DNA of 64,000 nt, taken from the NCBI RefSeq assembly GCF_019049285.1, contig NZ_JAGMUL010000152.1, forward strand, positions 62,001 to 126,000. The letters run 5' to 3'. Source of the DNA: Streptomyces sp. AC550_RSS872. GTDB lineage: Bacteria > Actinomycetota > Actinomycetes > Streptomycetales > Streptomycetaceae. Shown piece by piece: positions 1 to 7,347 of the stretch. Within the stretch, counting starts at the first letter, position 1. Each line of letters opens with the position of its first letter. A program made the translations under genes and the position numbers. The notes below the pieces were generated by a model. That model was not told the DNA's origin, searched no databases, and saw only the letters and a program-made list of their open reading frames with translations.

Positions 1-82
1 GCAGCGCGACTCGCGCCGCCGTCACCCGCAGGCCGGCACCGCGGAGCTCCTCGGCGGGGGTCGGAGTCTGGGATGCGGTCAT
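1..82 (-). CDS. Fur-family transcriptional regulator, N-terminal fragment
   Basis: Only the first 27 codons are present and the gene runs off the left edge. The peptide contains the ELRGAGLRVTAARVAL segment that opens the winged-helix domain of Fur/PerR/CatR-type metalloregulators. The ATG at 82 follows an AGGTAG Shine-Dalgarno sequence. In streptomycetes such genes often sit next to catalase or iron/zinc genes, but that partner would lie outside the window. The family call is secure; which metal or peroxide it senses cannot be told from this fragment. Confidence 0.8.
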   Translation of the reverse strand, partial: MTASQTPTPAEELRGAGLRVTAARVAL

Positions 83-106
83 GGCAGACAACCTACCTTG
101 CTAAAC

Positions 107-132
107 ACGAATGATTCAAGAAAACGAATGAT
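107..132. promoter_or_regulatory. Direct repeat upstream of the Fur-family gene
   Basis: ACGAATGAT occurs at 107-115 and again at 124-132, 17 bp start to start, in an AT-rich patch just upstream of the Fur-family start codon. Its position suits an operator for autoregulation, as is usual for furA/catR genes. It is not a perfect match to a 7-1-7 Fur box, so the assignment is inference. Confidence 0.35.
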
Positions 133-268
133 GAAGCTTTGACGGCCTCGCATACACCTCTCCGCACCCCCCAAAGCGCGAAAAATCATCTTTTCCGACA
201 TCGAGTCATGCCTTTCTGTCAAGGCCTGGATTGGTCGCAATCCCCTGTACTCGATGGAGGTACCTCGC

Positions 269-1645
269 ATGCTCGGCAGACATACCGCGGCTGGCCGCCG
301 CACCGCCCTGACCGTTTTCGGCGCCCTCGTCCTCAGCGGCGTCACCTCGGCCGCGGCGGCCGGGCCGCCCCCCGCGCCGGTGCCCGCGTCCACCGCCGCG
401 CAGACCCTCGGTGCCGACCGGCCGTCCGCGGCGGTGCTGCGGGCGCTGGAACGTGACCTCAAGCTGAAGCCTGGGCAGGCGGCCGAACGGCTGGTCAACG
501 AGGCGGAGGCGGGCGCCCGGGCCGGCCGGCTCCGCAACTCCCTGGGCGAGCGCTTCGCGGGTGCCTGGCTGCGGGGGACGACCGCCGCCGAGCTCACCGT
601 CGCGACCACGCGCGCCTCCGACGTGTCCGCCATCCGCGCCCAGGGCGCGAAGGCCGCGGTCGTCAAGCGGACGCTGAGCGAGCTGCGGGCCGTCAAGGAG
701 AAGCTGGACAAGGCAGCCGACCGGGTCAAGACGCGCGACACACCGGTCTGGTACGTCGACGTACCGACGAACCGGGTCGTCGTGCAGGCGACCAAGCGGT
801 CGGCCGCCACCGCCTTCATCAAGACCGCCGGTGTCCAGGACGAGGGCGTCGGGATCCGGGTGTCGGCGCAGCGGCCGCGGCTGCTGGCGGACCTGGTCGG
901 CGGGCAGGCCTACTACATCGAGGGCACCGCCCGCTGCTCCATCGGCTTCTCCGTCACCAAGGGCGACCAGCAGGGCTTCGCCTCGGCGGGCCACTGCGGC
1001 AACCAGGGCGACTCGACCACCGGCTCCAACATGGCCGCGCAGGGCACCTTCCAGGCCTCCACGTTCCCCGGCAAGGACATGTCCTGGGTCGGCGTCAACA
1101 GCGACTGGACCGCCACGGCCGACGTGGAGGGCGAGGACGGCGAGCGCACGCAGGTCACCGGCTCGGTCCAGGCGCTCGTCGGGGCGTCGATCTGCCGCTC
1201 GGGGTCCACCACCGGTTGGCACTGCGGCACCGTCGAGCAGCACGACACGAGTGTCAGCTACTCCCAGGGCACCGTGGACGGCGTCACCGAGACGACGGTG
1301 TGCGCCGAGCCGGGCGACTCCGGCGGGCCCTACCTCTCGGGGTCCCAGGCCCAGGGCGTGACCTCGGGCGGCTCGGGTGACTGCACGGACGGCGGTACCA
1401 CCTTCTACCAGCCGATCAACCCGATCCTCAACGACTTCGGCCTGGTCCTGAAGACCGCCGCCGCCCAGAAGGGCGCTCCCGCTCCGCAGGACAACGGGGC
1501 CGCCGACACCTGGTCCGCGGGCCGCGTCTACGAGGTCGGCGCCACGGTGACCCACGCCGGCGTGCGCTACCAGTGCCTCCAGACGCACCAGGCGCAGGGC
1601 AGGTGGTCGCCGGTCGCCACTCCGGCGCTGTGGCAGAAGGTGTAG
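269..1645 (+). CDS. Secreted S1-family serine protease with C-terminal chitin-binding-like module
   Basis: A 458-residue streptogrisin/alpha-lytic-type endopeptidase precursor. Residues 1-31 form a signal peptide (Arg-rich start, hydrophobic core, AAAA end). A propeptide follows to about residue 215, then the chymotrypsin-fold domain with His242 (SAGHCGNQ), Asp270 (KDMSW) and Ser351 (GDSGGP). The last ~45 residues (ADTWSAG ... ALWQKV) resemble a CBM5/12 carbohydrate-binding module, as in streptogrisin C. The ATG at 269 was preferred to an in-frame ATG at 254 because GGAGG lies 8 nt upstream of 269 and the earlier ATG overlaps it. It is followed by a strong terminator. Probable role: extracellular protein degradation, perhaps anchored on chitin. 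Confidence 0.92.
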   Translation: MLGRHTAAGRRTALTVFGALVLSGVTSAAAAGPPPAPVPASTAAQTLGADRPSAAVLRALERDLKLKPGQAAERLVNEAEAGARAGRLRNSLGERFAGAWLRGTTAAELTVATTRASDVSAIRAQGAKAAVVKRTLSELRAVKEKLDKAADRVKTRDTPVWYVDVPTNRVVVQATKRSAATAFIKTAGVQDEGVGIRVSAQRPRLLADLVGGQAYYIEGTARCSIGFSVTKGDQQGFASAGHCGNQGDSTTGSNMAAQGTFQASTFPGKDMSWVGVNSDWTATADVEGEDGERTQVTGSVQALVGASICRSGSTTGWHCGTVEQHDTSVSYSQGTVDGVTETTVCAEPGDSGGPYLSGSQAQGVTSGGSGDCTDGGTTFYQPINPILNDFGLVLKTAAAQKGAPAPQDNGAADTWSAGRVYEVGATVTHAGVRYQCLQTHQAQGRWSPVATPALWQKV

Positions 1646-1671
1646 GCGGGTCGCAGGAGTCGTACGGCGTG

Positions 1672-1698
1672 CGGTGCGGGGGCACTGCCCCCGCACCG
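1672..1698. terminator. Bidirectional hairpin terminator between convergent genes
   Basis: A perfect 12-bp stem (CGGTGCGGGGGC with its complement) closes a 3-nt loop. It lies between the protease stop at 1645 and the convergent hydrolase stop at 1747. It has no U-tract, which is normal for streptomycete terminators. Confidence 0.75.
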
Positions 1699-1746
1699 TC
1701 CTCCCAGCCTCGCCCCGCCCCGCCCACCCTCTACCGTCCCTCCGCG

Positions 1747-2835
1747 CTACTCCTCGGCCAGGAACGCGTACGCGGTCGCGACGAACGGGTCGTGCGCGCG
1801 GAAGCGGCGCGTGCACAGCGCGACCAGGGCCGTGCCCGTGTCGGGCCGGAAGCCCAGGAAGGCCTGCTGGCCGAGGGTGGCGCCGCCGTGGAAGTACATC
1901 GGGCCGCCGTCCGTGGGGTGCCGGAACCACGCCATCGTGTGCACGTGCCGGTGCCCCAGGCCGCGTCTCAGGACGGGCGTGCGCACCGCCCGCAGCGCGT
2001 CGGCACACGGGGTGCCGGCCGGGTCGAGGTGGGCTTCGAGGAAGGTGAGCAGGTCGTGCGGGGTGGCGCGGACGGCACCGGCCGCCTCGAAGCCACCGGT
2101 GTCGAAGGCGAGGGTGGGGGTGTGTCCGTCCTTGCCGTGCCCGACGGCGTCGGTCTTCGGGTCCTCCGCGCGCAGGGCCGTACCGCTGAGGCCGAGGGGG
2201 CGCAGCAACTGTGCGGCGAGGAGTTCCTCCCAGGCCGTGCCGGTCGCCGCCGCGAGCGCGTGGCCGAGTACGGCGACGCCGAAGTTGGAGTAGTGCCACC
2301 GGGTGCCGGGCCGGTGCCGCGGGCGGTGCCGCAGGAAGGCGTCGGTGACCCGGTCGGCCGGATAGCGGCCGTAGGGGTTGGTGCGCCAGGCGGGGAGCGC
2401 CCGTACGTAGAAGTCGGCCGGCAGGCCGGGCAGTCCGGCCGTGTGGGTGATGAGGTGGGCCAGCGTCACGGGGGCCGTGTCGGCGCGCCGGCCCGGTGCC
2501 AGGCAGGCGGCGGCCGACTCGCCCCCGGTCAGCAGGCCGCGCTGGATGAGCCGGGCCAGCAGCAGTCCGGTGAACGCCTTCGTGGCCGAACCGATCTCGT
2601 AGCGCAGGTCCTGTCGGGCGACGGGCGGGGGCGCGGCGGTGCCGCCGCAGTGGAGTGTGCGGCGGCCGTGCCGGGAGACCGCGAAGACGGCGTCGGGTGC
2701 GTCGACGGCGTCGACGGCACGCTCCAGACGCTCCCTCAGCGTGTCGTCCAGGATGTCGTCGCCGGGCGGGCCGTCCGGCCGGGTCTGCTCGATGTCGTCG
2801 GCGACGCCCGGCCAGGGCAGGGACCGGCCGCTCAT
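1747..2835 (-). CDS. Serine hydrolase, beta-lactamase/EstB (class C PBP-like) family
   Basis: A 362-residue cytoplasmic protein with the class C beta-lactamase/D-Ala-D-Ala-peptidase fold. It has the SxxK nucleophile motif (GSATKAF), the YxN motif (HYSNFG) and an HGG in the position of KTG (FHGGATLG). No signal peptide is visible, so it is unlikely to be a periplasmic-type beta-lactamase; esterase, peptidase or transacylase activity is more plausible. Its ATG overlaps the stop of the upstream gene (ATGA, 2832-2835), so it is the last gene of a translationally coupled operon of unknown function. Related folds act as peptide-cyclising or peptide-releasing enzymes in some natural-product pathways, but nothing here proves that. 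Confidence 0.85.
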   Translation of the reverse strand: MSGRSLPWPGVADDIEQTRPDGPPGDDILDDTLRERLERAVDAVDAPDAVFAVSRHGRRTLHCGGTAAPPPVARQDLRYEIGSATKAFTGLLLARLIQRGLLTGGESAAACLAPGRRADTAPVTLAHLITHTAGLPGLPADFYVRALPAWRTNPYGRYPADRVTDAFLRHRPRHRPGTRWHYSNFGVAVLGHALAAATGTAWEELLAAQLLRPLGLSGTALRAEDPKTDAVGHGKDGHTPTLAFDTGGFEAAGAVRATPHDLLTFLEAHLDPAGTPCADALRAVRTPVLRRGLGHRHVHTMAWFRHPTDGGPMYFHGGATLGQQAFLGFRPDTGTALVALCTRRFRAHDPFVATAYAFLAEE

Positions 2836-3752
2836 GAGGCGACGTGGGTCAGCTCGGTCAGGGCACGAGAGGTCGCCAGCACGGAGGCGAAGGCCGCGAC
2901 CAGCGTCGGGTGGTAGATCATGTCGAACAGTTCGTCCGGTTCGCCCTGCGGCATCTCGCGCACGGCGGGCATGGCGCCGTCGGCCTGCTGTGCGGCGGCG
3001 AAGCCCTCCCAGGCCCGTTCGTCCAGGGTGGGCCGGGGCAGACAGGCGTCGACGACGAGGAGTTCGCCGAGCAGGTCCCAGCGCTTCAGGTCCAGCCAGT
3101 CGTCGATCCAGACCGGCAGCCACATGGCGAGGTAGTCGGCGATGTCGGGCGGCAGGCCGTCGGGGTGCTCGCCCCAGTCCGTGAGGTGGAACACCGTGTG
3201 GGTGACGTCGTAGGCGATGTGCCCGCTGACCGTCCAGGGCTCGGGTGTGCGGCCCAGCCAGGTGGAGCCGACGATGTCCGCCTCGGGCGTGGAGGGCGTG
3301 AGGCCGAACCGGCGCTGGAACGCGGAGAGTCCGAGGCGCCGCGTCGGGTCCAGTTCGAGGGCGGCCCAGCTGTTCAGCCGGTGGTAGAGGACGGTGGCGC
3401 GCTCCACCTCGGGCTCGCTGTACCCCAGTTCCTTGTATGGCAGGTACACCTCGAACGGGATCGGCGAGAGCGGTTCGATGCGCTGGCCGCGGACCAGCAT
3501 GCGACCGCCGTCCAGGGTGTGCCGCCAGGTGTGGTCGAGGAGTTTGCGCGCCAGCTCGGCCTGCCGTGACCCGGCCACGCCCTCACGGAACAGCACCCGG
3601 CAGATCAGGGCCAGTTCGCCGACGGGTTTGAAGCGCTCCAGGAAGCCCACTTCCGGGTCCACGTCGGGTTCCAGTCGGAATCCGTCGCGATGGGCCCACA
3701 GCCATTCCAGGGCGCGCACGCCGACGGTGTGCATCAGACGGGTGTCGGTCAT
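2832..3752 (-). CDS. Conserved hypothetical protein, FHLTDWG-motif paralogue B (DUF6895-like)
   Basis: A 306-residue soluble, Trp-rich, largely helical protein without signal or membrane segments. It is clearly paralogous to the product of the next gene upstream: both share DPTRRLG, TWLG..PEPWT, TH.VFHLTDWG, a tandem-helix stretch ending in ELLVV, and YH.TL.AAFA near the C-terminus. The conserved His and Asp of FHLTDWG are candidate active-site residues. I believe this corresponds to the uncharacterised Streptomyces family DUF6895, but that name is from memory. ATGA overlaps couple it to the genes on both sides. Function unknown. Confidence 0.8.
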   Translation of the reverse strand: MTDTRLMHTVGVRALEWLWAHRDGFRLEPDVDPEVGFLERFKPVGELALICRVLFREGVAGSRQAELARKLLDHTWRHTLDGGRMLVRGQRIEPLSPIPFEVYLPYKELGYSEPEVERATVLYHRLNSWAALELDPTRRLGLSAFQRRFGLTPSTPEADIVGSTWLGRTPEPWTVSGHIAYDVTHTVFHLTDWGEHPDGLPPDIADYLAMWLPVWIDDWLDLKRWDLLGELLVVDACLPRPTLDERAWEGFAAAQQADGAMPAVREMPQGEPDELFDMIYHPTLVAAFASVLATSRALTELTHVAS

Positions 3753-4693
3753 CCGGGCACTCCTTCGGCCGCGCGGCTCAGGCAGGTGACGGTCTGGGCC
3801 GCCGCGAAGGCGGCCATGAGCGTGGAGTGGTAGCAGTGCAGGAAGTCCGGCTCCGTGCAGGCACCGGCGTCTCCCTGAAAAGCCGCCTGCTGCGGAAGCG
3901 CGCCGGAGTCGAGCTGCGCCCGTGCGATCCGGGTCCAGGCGTCCTTGAGGGTCGCTTGATCGGGCGGGGCCGGCAGGCTCGCGGCCACGACCAGCAGTTC
4001 GCAGCCCAGGTCCCACATCCCGGCGTCCAGGCAGGTGTCGAGCCAGGGCGGCAACCAGTGCGCCAGATAGGCGGCCAGGTCGGCGGGGACGCCCTCGGGG
4101 GTGCGGCCCCAGTCGGTGAGGTGGAAGACGACGTGGGTGAGTGCGTACCCCGAGGAGCGCTCGAACGTCCAGGGTTCCGGCAGGCCGCCCAGCCAGGTGC
4201 GCCGCAGCGTCGGTTCGTCCTGCTCCGGCCGGTGGATGCCGCTGCGCCGCTCGGCCTTCAGCACCCCCAGCCGGCGGGTCGGGTCCTGCTCGGTGAGCCG
4301 CCAGCCCCGCGTGCGGGCCGTCGTCGCGGCGGCCGCCTCGTATCCGGGATGCCGCAGTCCGGCCGACGCGAAGACGGAGTAGATCTCCAGCGGGTAGGTC
4401 GCGAAGGGCTCCAACCGCTGGAGGTGGCGGAACAGTTCGCCCCGGCCCGTCTGCTGCCAGGCGAACCGCAGCAGGTCCGCGGCACACGCGTGCAGCGGGT
4501 CCCACGGCGGGCTGTGCGCACGAACGCTCGCACAGGTCTGGGCGAGTTCCCCGAGAGGTTTCCAGGTGGCGTCCACCTGGCCGTCCGCGGTGAGCGCGTC
4601 CTCGCCGAGCGCGAAGTCCTCACGGTGCGCGGAGAGCCAGGCGAACGCGGCGATTCCGGCATCCCGGATCCCGCCGACGTCCATGGCCGTCAT
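3749..4693 (-). CDS. Conserved hypothetical protein, FHLTDWG-motif paralogue A (DUF6895-like)
   Basis: A 314-residue soluble, helical protein and the first of two tandem paralogues in the operon. It has the same motif order as its neighbour: an N-terminal AxxWLSAHREDF-type helix, DPTRRLG, TWLGGLPEPWT, THVVFHLTDWG, ELLVV and YHSTLMAAFA. The start at 4693 overlaps the stop of the upstream gene in ATGA (4690-4693), and its own stop overlaps the next start, so the products are probably made in fixed ratio. Two diverged copies side by side suggest a heterodimer or two successive steps on one substrate. Function unknown. Confidence 0.8.
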   Translation of the reverse strand: MTAMDVGGIRDAGIAAFAWLSAHREDFALGEDALTADGQVDATWKPLGELAQTCASVRAHSPPWDPLHACAADLLRFAWQQTGRGELFRHLQRLEPFATYPLEIYSVFASAGLRHPGYEAAAATTARTRGWRLTEQDPTRRLGVLKAERRSGIHRPEQDEPTLRRTWLGGLPEPWTFERSSGYALTHVVFHLTDWGRTPEGVPADLAAYLAHWLPPWLDTCLDAGMWDLGCELLVVAASLPAPPDQATLKDAWTRIARAQLDSGALPQQAAFQGDAGACTEPDFLHCYHSTLMAAFAAAQTVTCLSRAAEGVPG

Positions 4694-5400
4694 ACGAGGG
4701 CTCCGGCCGCCCGCATGACGCGCGCCGCCTGTACCTGGAGGGCGACCCTCGGGTCGTTGCCGCCCATCAGTTCCACGAAGTCCAGCCCCGCTTCGAGGCC
4801 GAGGGTCTGCGGGACCCCTTCGATCAGGGTCAGCCAGCGTCCCGCGCCGGCCGCCTGCTGCCAGTCCCTGCGGCGCACCGCCCGTACGAAGCCGCGGGCC
4901 ACGTCGACCGGCCTGCGCCGGGCGGCGCGGGCGACCGCGCAGTCGTCCCCGGGCACCGCGAGGGGGGCCAGGACGGCGAGTTGGTGGGTCAGAACCTGCC
5001 AGGTCGCCTCCTCGAGCCAGGCGGCGTCGGGTTCCGTGAGCTCGTCCGCGCCGGGTGGGCCGGCCAGGGCCGGGTCGAGGCGCACCAGGGTGCGTCTCAT
5101 CGCCCAGTGGCTCCACCTGACGGCGGGTGCCGCGTCGGCGCGCGGCGGAAAGGCCTCCACCGTGTTCCGGAACGCGGTAAGTGCTCCCGGGGCGGGCGGA
5201 GTCGGGAAGAGGACGTGCGGCAGCAGAAGGTCTGCTCCCAACACGCGTACGGCCGCGAGGGCGAAGCTGCCCTCAGGGTCGTCCGCCGCGGCTGTGCCGG
5301 ACATGCGCACGTGGTCTCCACCCCGCAGGGCGGAGACCACGTCGGTCGCAAGGTCCTGCACCGCGCCCTGCAAGAGGGCCGAAGTGCCTGACTGCTCCAT
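4690..5400 (-). CDS. Hypothetical helical protein of the peptide operon
   Basis: A 236-residue soluble protein, rich in Ala, Leu and Arg and predicted by eye to be all-helical, with no motif I recognise. It begins 22 nt after the stop of the 61-codon peptide gene and ends in an ATGA overlap with the first FHLTDWG-motif gene. A central WSHWAMRR segment and a C-terminal GGNDPRVALQVQAARVMRAAG segment could be protein-interaction surfaces. I do not recognise the family and assign no function beyond membership in this operon. Confidence 0.72.
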   Translation of the reverse strand: MEQSGTSALLQGAVQDLATDVVSALRGGDHVRMSGTAAADDPEGSFALAAVRVLGADLLLPHVLFPTPPAPGALTAFRNTVEAFPPRADAAPAVRWSHWAMRRTLVRLDPALAGPPGADELTEPDAAWLEEATWQVLTHQLAVLAPLAVPGDDCAVARAARRRPVDVARGFVRAVRRRDWQQAAGAGRWLTLIEGVPQTLGLEAGLDFVELMGGNDPRVALQVQAARVMRAAGALV

Positions 5401-5422
5401 TCACTGCTCCCGTTCGGTCCGC

Positions 5423-5608
5423 TTAGCCCTTCTTGGGGCGGGGGGTCGGCGGGGACAGCAGCAGCTTCGTGTCCGCGGAGAGCAGCGCCAGGGCGGCGCA
5501 CTCCCGGCTGTCACGGAAGACACCGTCGGGCTCGGCGGGGTCAAGTGCCGCTTCCAGGTCGGTCCGGACGTGGGTGATCTCTTCGATCGCCTTGTCAACG
5601 GAAGGCAT
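5423..5608 (-). CDS. 61-residue peptide heading the operon (possible precursor or small partner protein)
   Basis: It encodes 61 residues: an acidic amphipathic N-terminal half (SVDKAIEEITHVRTDLEAAL), a central hydrophobic stretch with a single Cys (ECAALALLSADTKLLL), and a Pro/Lys-rich tail ending PRPKKG. The ATG at 5608 was chosen because AGAGGAG lies 8 nt upstream; longer in-frame starts have no ribosome site. It is the promoter-proximal gene of an operon with three helical proteins and a serine hydrolase. A small leader-like peptide followed by modifying-type enzymes resembles RiPP gene organisation, but no known RiPP modification enzyme is present, so it may instead be a small structural partner. 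Confidence 0.65.
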   Translation of the reverse strand: MPSVDKAIEEITHVRTDLEAALDPAEPDGVFRDSRECAALALLSADTKLLLSPPTPRPKKG

Positions 5609-5946
5609 ATCACCATCTCCTCTGGGGTCAGCCATAGCCTCCACAACCCAGATCACCATATGGCCACAAAAGACGCATCTTTTACCAGAAGGCGACATAG
5701 GCACCTGCTTCATCATTCCCGGACTCCTTGGACGCCGCGCGAACAGCGCCCGCAGCGCGGGGCGGTACGGCACCCGGACTGCCGTGATCGGTCAACTCCC
5801 CTGCTTCAACGACCAGTTGGATCGGGCTCGGGGTTGCGGCGAGTGCGCACCACTCCTGAGACCCACTTCACACGCGACCTCCTGTCACAGATCGCGGGTC
5901 CGCCCGGTCAGTTGGGTGTATCCCGCTCACAGACAAGGAGATCACC
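5609..5946. promoter_or_regulatory. Divergent intergenic region with inverted repeat AAAAGA-CGCA-TCTTTT
   Basis: This 338-bp gap separates the peptide operon (minus) from the CMD-led operon (plus). A 6-4-6 perfect inverted repeat, AAAAGA/TCTTTT, lies at 5668-5683, about 60 bp upstream of the peptide start. It is unusually AT-rich for this DNA and would suit an operator for the peptide operon. The right part holds the ECF41-type promoter at 5883-5909. I see no further gene here. Confidence 0.4.
5883..5909 (+). promoter_or_regulatory. ECF41-type promoter P1 (TGTCACA-N16-GGTC)
   Basis: TGTCACA at 5883-5889 is followed after 16 nt by GGTC at 5906-5909, 37 nt before the GTG of the CMD gene. The -35 matches the published ECF41 -35 element exactly and the -10 matches its CGTC in three of four bases. 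Four other genes in this window have the same element and spacing. It probably drives the whole 5947-10000 operon. Confidence 0.7.
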
Positions 5947-6420
5947 GTGGAACCGCGTCTCGACTACTTCGGCCACCCCCTGGCAGGCAAGGTGCTCAGG
6001 CACATCAACACGGCCGGCAAGCTGGTCTCGGACTCCACGCTGCCGGAAACGGTCCAGGAACTGGTGAAGATACGCGCGAGCCAGATCAACGGCTGCGGCT
6101 TCTGCACCGACATGCACACCAAGGACGCGGCCCAGGCCGGGGAGGCCGCACAGCGCCTCCACCTCGTCGCGGCCTGGCGGGAGGCCAAGGTCTTCACGGA
6201 GGCCGAGCGCGCCGCGCTGGAGGTGGCCGAGCAGGGCACCCGTATCGCCGATGCCGCGGGCGGTGTCACCGACGAGGCCTGGCAGAACGCCGCCAAGTAC
6301 TTCGACGAGGACCAGCTCGTGGCGCTGATCTCCCTGCTCGCCGTCATCAACGCCTACAACCGCATCAACGTCATCAACCAGCAGCCCGCCGGGGACTACC
6401 AGCCCGGCCAGTTCGGCTGA
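5947..6420 (+). CDS. Carboxymuconolactone decarboxylase-like (AhpD-type) protein
   Basis: A 157-residue protein of the CMD/AhpD fold with the redox motif CGFCTDMH (Cys50, Cys53, His57), typical of alkylhydroperoxidase-like members rather than true ring-cleavage decarboxylases. The GTG at 5947 follows an AAGGAGA ribosome site. It is probably a cytoplasmic peroxide or thiol-redox protein. CMD-family genes are the first of the three classical ECF41-associated families, and this one has an ECF41-type promoter directly upstream. The patatin gene starts 15 nt after its stop, which suggests cotranscription. Confidence 0.88.
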   Translation: MEPRLDYFGHPLAGKVLRHINTAGKLVSDSTLPETVQELVKIRASQINGCGFCTDMHTKDAAQAGEAAQRLHLVAAWREAKVFTEAERAALEVAEQGTRIADAAGGVTDEAWQNAAKYFDEDQLVALISLLAVINAYNRINVINQQPAGDYQPGQFG

Positions 6421-6435
6421 CCCGGCAGGTGGATC

Positions 6436-7347
6436 ATGGCGACAGGGTTGCACTCCCTCCCCCGTCCCGTCGCCGTCGTCGTGGGCGCCGGCGGGGTGGT
6501 CGCAGCGGCGCATGTGGGGGTCGGATACGCGCTGGAGGAGCGCGGATTCAGACCGGACATGATCATCGGGACCTCGGTGGGTGTCCTCAACGGCGCCATC
6601 GCGGCCGCCCACCCCGACCGCGCCGCGCCATGGCTGGACCACGTGTGGACCCAGCTGCGTCGGCGCGAGGTGTACCCGCTCGGCTACGTGACCTCACGGG
6701 CCAGTGCCTTCACCGACCGCGGACTGCACCGGCTGATCGCCCGGGCCGAACTGCCGTCGCGGATCGAGGAGTTGACGGTCCCGTTCACCGCGGTGGCCAT
6801 GAACCTGGACACCGGCGCCGCGGCCCTCCTCGACCACGGCGACCTCGAGTCGGCGCTGCCGGCCGGCGCGGCCGTTCCCGGGATGCTGCCCCCGGTGGAC
6901 CGTGCGGGCCGCACGCTCGTCGACGGCGGGGTGATCGCGTACGTACCGGTCCTGGCCGCCTTGCGGGCCGTTGCGGCGAGCGTGGTGGTGGCGAGCGGGC
7001 CGGAGAGCTCGCCGCCCCGTCCCCATGGTCCGCGCCGCAGTGCCGGTGCGACAGCCGCTCGCGCCGGAATGCTGTTGCTGCGCCATCAGATCGAGCGTGA
7101 CCTGCACGAGGTGGCCCAGCACATCCCGACCGTGGTGCTCCCCACCGGCATCGACGCCTGGCCCGCCCCGTGGGACTTCGGTCATTCCCGGCGGATGATC
7201 AGCACCGCCTCCCGGACGGCGGGGCGCTTCCTGGACGGGCTGCGCATCAGTTGGCCGGGCCTGTACCGGGTCGACGGCCCTTCGGCGACGTCCCCCGGTC
7301 CGGACGGGACGTCGACTTCTCCTTCCGTACTGGAGGCCGGCCTGTGA
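6436..7347 (+). CDS. Patatin-like phospholipase
   Basis: A 303-residue patatin-family acyl hydrolase with the glycine-rich oxyanion segment (VVVGAGGVVAAAHVG), the GxSxG nucleophile motif GTSVG with Ser47, and the catalytic Asp163 in the DGG motif (LVDGGVIAYVP). No signal peptide is visible. The likely reaction is hydrolysis of phospholipid or another acyl ester at the inner membrane face. Its stop overlaps the GTG of the glycosyltransferase (GTGA, 7344-7347), so the two are translationally coupled; together with the downstream hydrolase this points to a lipid or glycolipid pathway. Confidence 0.88.
   Translation: MATGLHSLPRPVAVVVGAGGVVAAAHVGVGYALEERGFRPDMIIGTSVGVLNGAIAAAHPDRAAPWLDHVWTQLRRREVYPLGYVTSRASAFTDRGLHRLIARAELPSRIEELTVPFTAVAMNLDTGAAALLDHGDLESALPAGAAVPGMLPPVDRAGRTLVDGGVIAYVPVLAALRAVAASVVVASGPESSPPRPHGPRRSAGATAARAGMLLLRHQIERDLHEVAQHIPTVVLPTGIDAWPAPWDFGHSRRMISTASRTAGRFLDGLRISWPGLYRVDGPSATSPGPDGTSTSPSVLEAGL

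Noticed and set aside
206..2299. Long minus-strand open frame opposite the protease gene
   Set aside because: It is antisense to the protease, low-complexity Arg/Gly/Ala-rich, and has no domain; a shadow of GC-biased codons.
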